A stretch of 64,000 nucleotides of DNA from Campylorhamphus procurvoides. Taxonomy: Eukaryota > Chordata > Aves > Passeriformes > Dendrocolaptidae. Of this stretch, positions 39,901-62,210 are shown piece after piece; the first letter of the stretch is position 1, and every line of letters begins with the position of its first letter. A program made the translations under genes and the position numbers. Location of the stretch: positions 62,001-126,000 of the forward strand of contig WBMV01000278.1 in the NCBI GenBank assembly GCA_013396655.1, written 5' to 3'. A model generated the notes under the pieces. The model searched no databases. It had not been told where the DNA came from and was given only the letters and a program-made list of their open reading frames with translations.

Positions 39901-41886
39901 TGTTTAGCTTGCTCCCATGTCCTTGAGAGGCAGCAGACATCTCCCTCCCTCTGGAGGGCAGCTTTGCAGTGGGGTTAACTTCGTTTTACCCGGCTAGTGC
40001 CAAGGATTTCCTGGTTTATTGCTTTGGGAGCTCTGTGCTGGAGGGTCAAGGTGTGAGAGTGGGAGACCTGCCTGTGCTTTGTGACAGAGTGATTTGTCCA
40101 GGGAAGCTGGGAACTGAATAGTCTTTGGCCTTGGAGCAGTTTTCCCATTTAAGTCTGAGGATACTGGTAACAAATCCTCTGTCATCATCTTAGAGAGCAA
40201 CCTTGGGCTCGATGTGGGGTTTTGGCCAGCAGTGCATAGGGAAGGAAACCATGGACCAGAGACTTTGGGTAGCCAAGATTGTTGCAGAGCTCTTGGTTGC
40301 TATTGCTCCAAGGGAGTTGGTGGGGCCTCAGGGATTTCCCCCTTGCTGCCAGGAGCCTGGTTGCTCATCCTGGGGTGGGAGACCACTCTCCATTGCTGTA
40401 GCATCACCTAGTGGTCAAGGACATGGTGAGAAGCATCAGCTCCAGCTGTGCTGTTTTGCAGTACGGTGAATGTAGTCTGGCATAACACTTTGTGCCTCTC
40501 TTCTTTCAGGGGGCTACGAGCGCTTCTCCTCAGAGTACCCCGAGTTCTGTGCGAAAACCAAGTCCCTGAGCAATGTGTCACCCCCCACCAGCGCTGAGCC
40601 CTTGGATTTGGGCTGCAGTTCCTGTGGGACCCCCTTTCACGACCAGGTATGTCTAGAAGCCCAGTTCTTAGCTATTCTGGCTGCTCCTTCCAGCACTGCG
40701 ACCTGGTCCTGCTGGAGACTCTGTTCTCCGTCAGCTGGGGCCTGCAGAGCCAGAGCCCTGCTTCCTTTCCCTTCCTGGGAAAGCATGGTGGTCCTTCTGA
40801 TGCCAGGGTGTTTGCAAGCCCTGGAGAGTGGACAAGCCCAAATCCTGTCAAACCACACCTGCCTGTTTCTGAACAGGAAGAAGAAGGGGAGGTCTGAAAG
40901 AAGTTTAACAGCTCAGGAAGGCAGCCTCTGCTCCCTCTTTTGAAGGCCCTGGATCAGGTGCTGGGTTCCTTGCACAGCTCAGAGTCTCCAAGCCATCTAA
41001 ATGTATATCGTGCCCACAGCTGTCCCCTGGTCACCCCCATCTCTGTTGTTTTTCTCTGTAACAGGGTGGGCCTGTGGAAATCCTTCCCTTCCTCTACCTT
41101 GGCAGCGCCTACCATGCCGCCCGGCGGGACATGCTTGATGCACTGGGCATCACAGCCCTGCTGAACGTCTCCTCAGACTGCCCCAACCACTTTGAGGGGC
41201 ATTACCAGTACAAGTGTATCCCTGTGGAGGATAACCACAAAGCTGACATCAGCTCCTGGTTCATGGAGGCAATTGAGTACATTGGTGAGTGCCTGTGCAG
41301 AGGAGTTGTATCCATGTATGTCTTATCACGGGGAGGCTCCTGCCTCAAAGACCTGGAGCCTTTGGCTCAGGGAGGACTGGTGTCCAGGCCATTATTCACA
41401 CTGATGGGAGGGAGATTAGCCACCCACCTGCAAGTTTGGTGAGGGGTTGGACTTTGTTGGAAGGGTGTCATTCTCCTGTCTCTTTCTTGTTGCCCTCCAG
41501 ACTCAGTGAAGGAGTGTTGTGGCCGGGTCCTGGTCCACTGCCAAGCTGGTATCTCCCGCTCAGCCACCATCTGCTTGGCTTACCTGATGATGAAGAAGCG
41601 TGTCAAGCTAGAGGAGGCCTTTGAGTTTGTCAAGCAGCGCCGAAGCATCATCTCCCCTAACTTCAGCTTCATGGGGCAGCTGCTGCAGTTTGAGTCGCAG
41701 GTGTTGGCCACCTCATATGCAGTGGAAGCTGTCAGCCCCTCGGGGACACTGCGGGAGCGGGGCAAGGCCACCTCCACCCCCACCTCTCAGTTTGTCTTCA
41801 GCTTCCCAGTCTCTGTTGGTGTCCATGCCACCCCCAGCAGCCTCCCGTACCTGCACAGCCCCATCACCACGTCGCCCAGCTGTTAG
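36564..41886 (+). CDS. DUSP4: Dual-specificity phosphatase 4 (MKP-2), four exons
   Basis: DUSP4 is a nuclear MAP-kinase phosphatase that removes phosphate from both Thr and Tyr of ERK, JNK and p38. The coding exons seen are 36564-36932 (incomplete 3' end), 40510-40646, 41065-41284 and 41501-41886. Exon 1 encodes the rhodanese/CH2 domain with the basic MAPK-docking cluster RRR at residues 61-63. Exons 3-4 encode the catalytic domain with active-site HCQAGISRS (Cys codon 41539-41541). The protein ends with the family's TSPSC tail. Introns 2 and 3 have clean GT-AG ends and phases agree. The chosen ATG has a strong context (gccATGg) and matches the DUSP4 start. About 370 residues are visible; roughly ten are missing at the 3' end of exon 1, giving a total close to the family's usual 375-395. 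The 36933 N removes the donor. An alternative, DUSP1, is excluded by the N-terminus and the exon 2 sequence ([12 protein letters not shown]). Confidence 0.97.
36934..37060. repeat. 127-bp exact duplication, right copy
   Basis: Identical to 36389-36515 and offset by 545 bases. The sequence continues without a break into the GC-rich promoter block at 37061, so this copy marks the true join between the upstream intergenic DNA and the promoter. Confidence 0.93.
37061..37525 (+). promoter_or_regulatory. DUSP4: Probable DUSP4 promoter and 5'UTR
   Basis: This TATA-less, CpG-dense block contains GC boxes on the plus strand at 37349-37356 (GGGGCGGG) and 37438-37445 (GGGCGGGG) and a CRE-like TGACGTCG at 37381-37388. 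Five copies of TGAATGG/CGAATGG or its complement lie at 37310, 37344, 37368, 37416 and 37433. It ends in a (CG)n(TG)n tract at the N at 37526. CRE and Sp1 sites fit an immediate-early phosphatase gene induced by MAPK signalling. In the window as given it lies downstream of exon 1, which makes no sense for a promoter; see the misplacement finding. No transcription start can be pinned down by eye. Confidence 0.7.
37475..37525. repeat. (CG)n(TG)n alternating purine-pyrimidine tract
   Basis: A run of CG dinucleotides is followed by a G run and TG dinucleotides, ending in cggtgtgtgtgcg before the N at 37526. Alternating purine-pyrimidine DNA of this kind can adopt the Z form and is difficult to sequence, which probably explains the gap. 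Confidence 0.8.
37540..37590. repeat. Direct repeat pair at the start of DUSP4 intron 1
   Basis: A 19-base unit, agggacaccgggaatggcg, occurs at 37540-37558 and again at 37572-37590, a 32-base period, separated by a G-rich spacer. It lies just after the proposed exon 1 donor (gt at 37531-37532). It looks like a small local tandem duplication. Confidence 0.9.
37591..40509 (+). other. DUSP4: DUSP4 intron 1
   Basis: This is the remainder of intron 1, ending at the ttctttcag acceptor at 40501-40509. The first 400 bases belong to the CpG island. I recognise no repeat or other gene in the rest. If the exon 1 donor is the gt at 37531-37532, the intron is close to 3 kb. Confidence 0.75.
40510..40646 (+). 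CDS. DUSP4: DUSP4 exon 2
   Basis: The exon starts after ttctttcag and ends at CAG before gtatgt. It supplies the last two bases of a split Gly codon plus 45 codons, from [17 protein letters not shown] to [10 protein letters not shown]. This is the linker between the CH2 domain and the phosphatase domain. The [11 protein letters not shown] stretch is characteristic of DUSP4. Confidence 0.97.
41065..41284 (+). CDS. DUSP4: DUSP4 exon 3
   Basis: The exon follows a ctctgtaacag acceptor and ends with ATT G before gtgagt. It encodes the first half of the catalytic domain, starting [15 protein letters not shown] and including [14 protein letters not shown] and the general-acid loop [13 protein letters not shown]. 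The final base joins exon 4 to make an Asp codon. Confidence 0.98.
41501..41886 (+). CDS. DUSP4: DUSP4 exon 4 (catalytic, terminal)
   Basis: The exon follows a tgccctccag acceptor and ends at TAG (41884-41886). It holds the signature HCQAGISRS with the catalytic Cys codon at 41539-41541 and the phosphate-binding Arg six residues later. It also encodes [15 protein letters not shown], the [12 protein letters not shown] helix and the conserved C-terminal tail ending SPITTSPSC. Confidence 0.98.
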
Positions 41887-43033
41887 CTCTGGGGCCAAGG
41901 CCAGCCAGGCAGATAGTGCCAGGCGTGGAGGGGGCATGTGGGCATGGAGCCCTGTGATGTTAAGCAATAGTGCCGGACACTGCCATTCACCCTGGACTCA
42001 ACCTCTTTTTCGTAGAGAAATTTCTTACCTCATCTTGGTTTGTTTGCTTTTTATGTTATGTTTTGAAAGCACGAAAGTTGTAAAAGCCACAAACCCTGAC
42101 ATTGTCCAGGCTTTTTGGGGGAGGAAAAACATAGTATACTGGGTTTCCTCAAGTGCCTGGTCTTCATCTGTTTCCATCTTGGTTTTTAAAAAAAGATACA
42201 CCTCCCCTTGCGTTTGCCACCAGCTCTCCTAGGTTGAAAAAGGAGTGTACCCTCTTTATGGTGCAGCAGTCTTCCCCCTCGCACAAAGAGTCTTGTGTGT
42301 GTGTGGTTGGTGCTGCTCACCTGAGCCAGGTAGACTGGGTGACAAGCAGAGCTGCTGGCAGGGCCGTGGGGCAAGCAGGAGTGGTGGCACAGGGCTGCCT
42401 GTACCCAACCTTAGCCCTGCCAGTGTGGGGAGGTGAGGCAGGAGCTCGCAGGCACCTGCCAAGTCACCAGCTGAGCCGATTCCAGTAGGGGAGAGCAATT
42501 GCTGTGGTTGGGAAGCAGTTTGGAAGGGGAAATGTGGTCTGAAATGCCTCTTTTCTTGCCACTGATTTCTGCAAAGCCTAGGGCCAATCTCCTGTGGCTT
42601 TAAGATGAGAAAAAGGGGTGGGGGCAGCAGTCTGGGCTGCTTTTGATTACTCTGGTTCAGTTTCCTCTCCATGTATCCCACTGCCACTTCCACAAGAGGC
42701 AGGATGGAACATGCATGGGCTGTAATGGAAGAGAGTAGCTGCCGGGTAGAGGACAGGCTGGCCCAGAGATGTCATCCATCCAGCGTGTTCAAGATTTCCT
42801 CCACCTCATGACCAGCCCTTTTCCACCTGAGCTGAGTCTCGCTCATGTGTGCAACATTTCTGCAGCTTTTGGTCCAAGACTAGAAAATGCCTCATCTTCA
42901 ACCCACCTGGAGCCTTATTTCCCACCCTACCTCTGTCCTTCCCTTCAGTCCAGTTCAACACAGAAGATGCCTCTGTGGCTGATGTACATATGTATGGTTT
43001 TGTTCTTTCTTTTTTTTTCTAGAAATTAAGTTT

Positions 43034-43042
43034 TTATTTATT
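43034..43042 (+). promoter_or_regulatory. DUSP4: AU-rich element in DUSP4 3'UTR
   Basis: The nonamer TTATTTATT matches the core of class II AU-rich instability elements. It lies about 35-40 bases before the poly(A) signals. On the opposite strand the same run contains two overlapping AATAAA hexamers. Confidence 0.6.
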
Positions 43043-43075
43043 GCCCGAGGGAGGGAGAAAACATTGTTTGAAGAA

Positions 43076-43087
43076 AATAAAAATAAA
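43076..43087 (+). terminator. DUSP4: DUSP4 tandem polyadenylation signals
   Basis: Two adjacent AATAAA hexamers (43076-43081, 43082-43087) lie about 1.2 kb after the stop codon, followed by a GT-rich stretch (gttgtggctgg) typical of a downstream element. Confidence 0.75.
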
Positions 43088-43191
43088 ACTGTTTTCAACA
43101 GTTGTGGCTGGAGCAGGTTTGTCCTAAGACCAAAACAGAATAGCAAGTTGTGTACACACTCCATTTTCACAGAGCAACTGTTAAAAATGTA

Positions 43192-43197
43192 TTTATT
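43192..43197 (-). terminator. TNKS: Probable TNKS distal polyadenylation signal
   Basis: TTTATT on the plus strand is AATAAA on the minus strand. It lies 5.36 kb after the TNKS stop codon, close to the remembered length of the mammalian TNKS 3'UTR. The TNKS end would then fall near 43170, within about 70 bases of the DUSP4 end. A tandem minus-strand signal also exists inside 43031-43042. Confidence 0.5.
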
Positions 43198-45820
43198 GAA
43201 TTTTAAACTATTACAAGTATTGCAGATCAGACATTTAGCCAAGCACATTTAAAGATCAAACTCGGTTGTTACAGAGATGTTACCTAAAGTCCACCATGTA
43301 GGTAGGCTGAGAACCTGCCCATCGTCTCAACTTTGAGAGAGAAGGTAAAGGAGGAAATAAATAAATGATATCCCAGCTCCAGGTAATTGGCAACCAAGAG
43401 AGGACACATACAGGGCTAGTTATGAAAACAAGTTATACAAAAAAAGGTCTAGAAATTCAGTCCCCCAGGTACACTGCCATTTGGGTTGCCAGAGAAAGCA
43501 GTTAGGAATGACGATGCACAAGCTTATGGGACTGCGGCACAGAAAATCCCCATTTCAATTTCCAAAGCTGAAACAGCTGCAGATGTTAGGAAAGTGTCAA
43601 CATTATCTTGTAATACAGAGACTCTAATACTCTACACTAGTAATTAATGGGACCAACACTAAAATTTGCCACCACCAGGTTCAGCAAGACCAATACATCA
43701 AAACCGGTCAGATAATACAACCTGACAGGCATGTGTTAGTGTCAATGGGAAAGGAATCTGCATCTCATGTGCCCTACCATTCATGGGCTCATTCCCCTTG
43801 CGTCAAGAGATTTTGACACACATACGCTGTTCCCTGAACCTCTGGGTTTCACTTCTACTGTGTGTTCAGGTAGGTGAGAACAATGCCAGTCCAGCTCTGT
43901 GCACGTGTCCTGACAGTCTGTAACAGGAGAGCATGCTCTGGGACTGTGCCAAGCCACCACCTCTGAACAATGATTCAAGCCTGTGGAGGTTCACAAGCCA
44001 ACTGCTACCTGAGGCACGAACTGAATCTATGCTTTCCCATGTCTTCCCTATACAGGCTGCAGCATAGCTTAAAATGCTGCAAAAATACTCAATATGACTA
44101 AAGCATGCATGAGATGCATCTCCTTTCAGACTTCTGAGCTAGATTTTTTGTGGCAAAGCAGTACGGAAATGGAGAAATCCCACTGAAAATAAATTCACAC
44201 ATTTCCTGACATTCAGCTTCTGAGAATGACAGCAATGTTCAAACTAATCTTTTTTGTGGCTGGACTCGTTCTTCTACCCACCCTGAAAAAGACCTGTTCT
44301 GGACAATTTCTGTTAACAGTCCCATATGGAAATTCTAGGCTGTGCATGAACTGTGCAGGAACTCTGATGTCACTGCAGAGATGCAGGAGGGTTTTTTTTG
44401 AGATTTGCCACCGTCTTAAGTAGTTCCCACTGGCCATGCAGTGGCACATCGTGTTAGCATCCCTCAGCACTTCACACATCGACAGGGAGCAGACACCTCC
44501 TGTACCCTACGACAAACAGTAGGAGCAGCTGGTTTCCAGAGCCAAGAAAATGTCCTCCAGAAGCTACTCCATCCCATATACGACATGCCTCTTCTGTGTT
44601 TGCTGCCCACCAAAGCCAGCAGTGCAGAGTATTTTGGGGAGCTTTCTTTTTGCTTCAGTGTAGAATTTTCTCTTGGGATACTCCCGTTACCAACAAGCCA
44701 AGTGTAAGTTTGCAGGCAAAATAAATTCCTGCTACATAATGCAGTGGGATTCAATTGCATCACATGCAAACATTCAAAACAAAAGTCAGAAAACCATTGC
44801 TCATTCTTTGGATTACAGACCAATAGTGATTGCAACATGGTGGAACTGGTACAAGGGGTTTGTAACAGTCCCTTTGGAGCTGGGATCAAACAAGTTTGGT
44901 AGGTAAAAAATAAGGATGAGAAAATAAAGTATACCTTATTAAGGTGCTGTACTCTCCACTCTTAATCCTAACAGAAGTTTTGACAGCATTCAGATTACAA
45001 TGTCACTCTGCACCAGGTAACTAATTTATCAGTCTCACAGAAACAGTTTCAGCAATGGAGAGCAGAACTCTCCCTTGTTTGTCACGTGGTGCAGTTCCTT
45101 TTGTCTATTAAAGTCCTGTCACAAACTGCACAGAAGTTTCAAAATGCTGCCTCAAAGGGACACTGACAAAAATCAACAAGCCTGAGAGACAAATTGTCCC
45201 TTTCCCCAGTAGACATTGTGTTCTGTCCCAATGGGAATAGCTCTTTCTAGAGTCTGTGAGAGGTGCCCAGGCGTCCAAGCCTAAGAGACGGCTTAGCCCA
45301 GAGTGTTCATACAGCCTACCTGTGCCTCTGCTGGTGACCCCATGCTGCAAATAAGCATCCAATTATCAGTGGACTGCCCCTCTCAGAAGCTGAAAAACTC
45401 CTTTTCTCAGTAGGCAGTAGCTGCCTGGTTACGAGGGCACAGGATTTTTAGGGTCCCACTGAAGTTAGCTCCCCCAGTCAAAGCAGCAGCATCTGTACCA
45501 TTAACAACCTGCCAAATGCAGTTCTACCACCAAAACCACGAGCAGGGTTTTCATGGATAACTTTGATATTGATGGGCAGATCCTCACTTTGTTTTAAACT
45601 GTAAGAGGAGCTACAAGAACATATGCTACTCCTATACAGGTTTCTACAACACACAGATGCATCATCAGGCCTGGGTATTCCTCTGTCTGGCCACAAACAG
45701 ATATAAGATCACATCATTACAAGACAAAAAACACAGCAAAATGATTTCCTCACACAGCACCTTTACTCTGCACAGAACATCAGATACTTTAACACTGGCA
45801 GTTCAAAGATACTGGAAAGT

Positions 45821-46190
45821 AGAATCATAGAATATGCTCAGCTGGAAGGGACCCATCAGGACCATCGAGTCCAACTCCAGGCCCTGTGCAAGCCACCCCA
45901 AGAGTCACACTATGTGCCTGAGAGTGTTATCCAAATGCTTCTTGAACTCTGTCAGGCTTGGTACTGTGACCACTTTCCTGGGGAGCCTGTCCCAGTTCTC
46001 AGCTACCCTCTGGGTGAAAAACTTTTTCCTGATAGGCAACCTAAACCTCTCCCCAACTCAGCTTCAGGCCATTTCCACAAGTCCTGTCACTGGTCACCAG
46101 AGTGAAGGGATCGGTACCTGACCCTCTGCTTCCCCTCATGAGGATGCTGGAGACATGTCTCCCCTTAGTCTCTTCTTCTCTAGGCTATTT
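45821..46190 (-). mobile_element. CR1 LINE 3' end fragment in TNKS 3'UTR
   Basis: The segment begins agaatcatagaat, then agctggaagggaccc, catcgagtccaactcc, tgcttcttgaactctgtcag, 'ggggagcctgtcccag' and 'gggtgaaaaactttttcctgat'. It then reads through the 'caggccatt...gtcctgtcactggtcaccagag' and 'ctccccttagtctcttcttct' blocks. These are the ordered landmarks of avian CR1 3' ends in reverse complement. The 3' end of the element is at the left, so it has the same orientation as TNKS transcription. Confidence 0.92.
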
Positions 46191-46881
46191 TTATCCTCTA
46201 AAAGTTCAAGGCTGCAGAAGAAATCCAGACTAGCCATTAGTTCAATCAGCACACAGGAAGCAACAAGCAAGAACAGCATCCGGTGCGGGCTTAGTGGGGT
46301 TTTTCTTTTTAGATTTGTTCTTGTTTTTGAAAGATGTAAAGCTTTTAACTTCCACACCTAGATTACCCATTTTGCTCACCTAAGCAGCACACCTGTTTCA
46401 CCATTTAAAACTATGTCTAACTGGGGACAGTGAGCAATACTCACTCTGGCCGCTATCTGAAACCCTAGTGCAGATAGGCGCATCCCCTCGTTCATTATTT
46501 ACTAAATTAAAAACAAACCCCAAACTTAAATGGTGAATACAAAGCTGCAAAGTCTAGTGGTGATCTTTGCAATCCTAACACTATGAAACAAGTAGCCAAA
46601 ACACAAGCACCCAATTTTATCCATGAAATTTTTTAAAAGGACAACTAGGCTAGAGCCTGGCTGGGACTTCAAAGCTACATATTTCATCAGGTCACAAAAT
46701 GAAGTGAGAACCATATATCCACTGTCAGCTCAAGAAAAATAAAACTCAGAGTTTAAGATCTGTTGGAGTATTGCTGTTTCTAAGGTTTTCTTTAGACGTA
46801 TTACAGATGATGTTCAGGTAGCCATATTGCATCAAATGACTGATTTTACAGTGGGTGAAATTCCTCGTGAGGATAATTTGC

Positions 46882-46933
46882 TTCAGCATTAATGCCTTAA
46901 TATTAAAAATAAAAATGTTGTCTTAATGCTGAA
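46882..46933. repeat. Perfect 11-bp inverted repeat (hairpin)
   Basis: ttcagcattaa at 46882-46892 is the exact reverse complement of ttaatgctgaa at 46923-46933, with a 30-base AT-rich loop. In the TNKS 3'UTR RNA this could form a stem-loop. Confidence 0.7.
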
Positions 46934-47562
46934 AATTAAAAGCTCCTCAGGTTTAAGTTTGTTTTATCCAACCGTGTCAGCGAAATCTCACTTGTGAGTA
47001 GCATATATATTTTTATAAACTAAAAGCATGCAATTCTGTCATTTTGTTGCTTTAAGGGGGATAAAACTTGAATGTATGAACTAGATCATGAGACACTAAA
47101 TAGTGCTGGTTGATAGGGAAGTATACAGCATGTTGTGTTCAAAGAAACATTTTTTCCTCCAGTTGTTACATGGTCAACACTGAAGCACATCTCCTGGTAT
47201 TGGTTGGTTGGAAAAAAATTAACAGCTCTCAATTTTCAACATTCTCTGAAACTGTAAAACATCACAAAAAAGAAATTGTTTTCTACTTTTGTTAAATGCA
47301 TGTCCTCCATGAAGGGGACTTTGGAAACTGTTTGATGCTGTGCTATGCAATCCTTAAAAAATATTTTTTTCCTACCCCATAAAATAAACCTGGGAACTTG
47401 GAAAGAAGGGAATTAGGTGAATAAATCCTAGCTTTGTTCTCTGGTATACCTGCAAACAAATCCACTTGCCAACTGATATTTTAAAATTTCATTCTCATCA
47501 AAAATGTAAAATGGATATTTTAAAAAATTATTACTTTAGTAAATCCCTTTAAGCTCTTCAAC

Positions 47563-47574
47563 TGTGACGTCACA
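47563..47574. promoter_or_regulatory. Palindromic full CRE
   Basis: TGTGACGTCACA is a perfect 12-base palindrome containing the full CREB/ATF site TGACGTCA. It lies in AT-rich sequence inside the presumed TNKS 3'UTR, so its function, if any, is unclear. Confidence 0.45.
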
Positions 47575-48560
47575 CACAACGATGTGGCATGAAACTGCTA
47601 TAATACACTCTCCCTTACCAGCCTAAAACCCATTTACTGGGTCTAATAACATAGAGGGACAAAAACTAGATATGCCTTCACGTATGCAATCTTCTGACTT
47701 TTCACCTGCTATCGGTGCTGCAACTGGAGAACATTTCACAAGGTGCATGTAATTAATGGAAGCCTTATAAAATGTTCTTTTAGGGATGCCAGTAGAGGGC
47801 ACAGACCTGTTTTATGAATTTCTTCCAAGCACAAAAGCTGGTTTTACCCTTGCAAACACTTCCCAGGGCTTCCCCCAGAAAATCCACACAGACAAAGCAG
47901 TGAACTATCATGATTTGTTTCCACTCTAATGTTACACTCACTCATATTATTGTTTGCTCAGAGGTGTGCAAAAAACCCCTTGTATTGAAGAATTTGACCT
48001 AGCCCCTCCTCAGATGAAATTTATATTGCATTGTTAATGATTTTAGTCGACTCGACTTTGTGCAAAATATCTTCAAGAAGCTTCTGGCTCAACTTCAGAA
48101 TACAAAAGGAGAATAAATAGGATCACTTGAAAACAGAAAATGAATGGTGTACACTGAAAAGAAAATTATGGGCTTAATGCAATTTATCTGCAAATAAAAT
48201 AACAAGAATAGTAGTGTCTGAAATTTTAGCACGTGAGATGGCACTGATAAAGATTTCCATTAGCACAATAATGTTCCCAAGGTCTAGATCAAAACAATAT
48301 TATTTTACACATGGTAACTGCAGAGACTAAGAGCCTGAGATATGTTATTAAAAGGCAGTCCCTTGTAAACTTTCCTCAAGAGGAACAGTAGCAATTGAGT
48401 ATGCAAGAGTTACTCATATCATATTCAAGACAGCAATGCTTTATAAAAGACATACAGCTTATTTCCAGGTTGTTAAGAATTTTATGATACTGATTTTCTC
48501 AAACGTGTATACATCCCGTCCAAGATTGAAGCCACATCCTTCTTCACTGCTCTGAAGCTA

Positions 48561-62210
<13,650 letters not shown>

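Larger units (their letters stand above)
41887..43105 (+). other. DUSP4: DUSP4 3'UTR
   Basis: The untranslated region runs from the stop codon to tandem poly(A) signals AATAAA at 43076-43081 and 43082-43087. Cleavage is expected 10-30 bases later. A UUAUUUAUU-type AU-rich element lies at 43034-43042, as is common in short-lived immediate-early phosphatase mRNAs. A second pair of AATAAA signals at 43356-43365 could give a longer form. Confidence 0.75.
43170..48560 (-). other. TNKS: TNKS 3'UTR
   Basis: This AT-rich region follows the TNKS stop codon and contains no other gene. It includes a CR1 fragment (45821-46190), an 11-bp perfect inverted repeat (46882-46892 with 46923-46933) and a palindromic CRE (47563-47574). 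Assignment as 3'UTR rests on position, on the known great length of the TNKS 3'UTR, and on the poly(A) signal at 43192-43197. Transcript data would be needed to confirm continuity. Confidence 0.6.
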
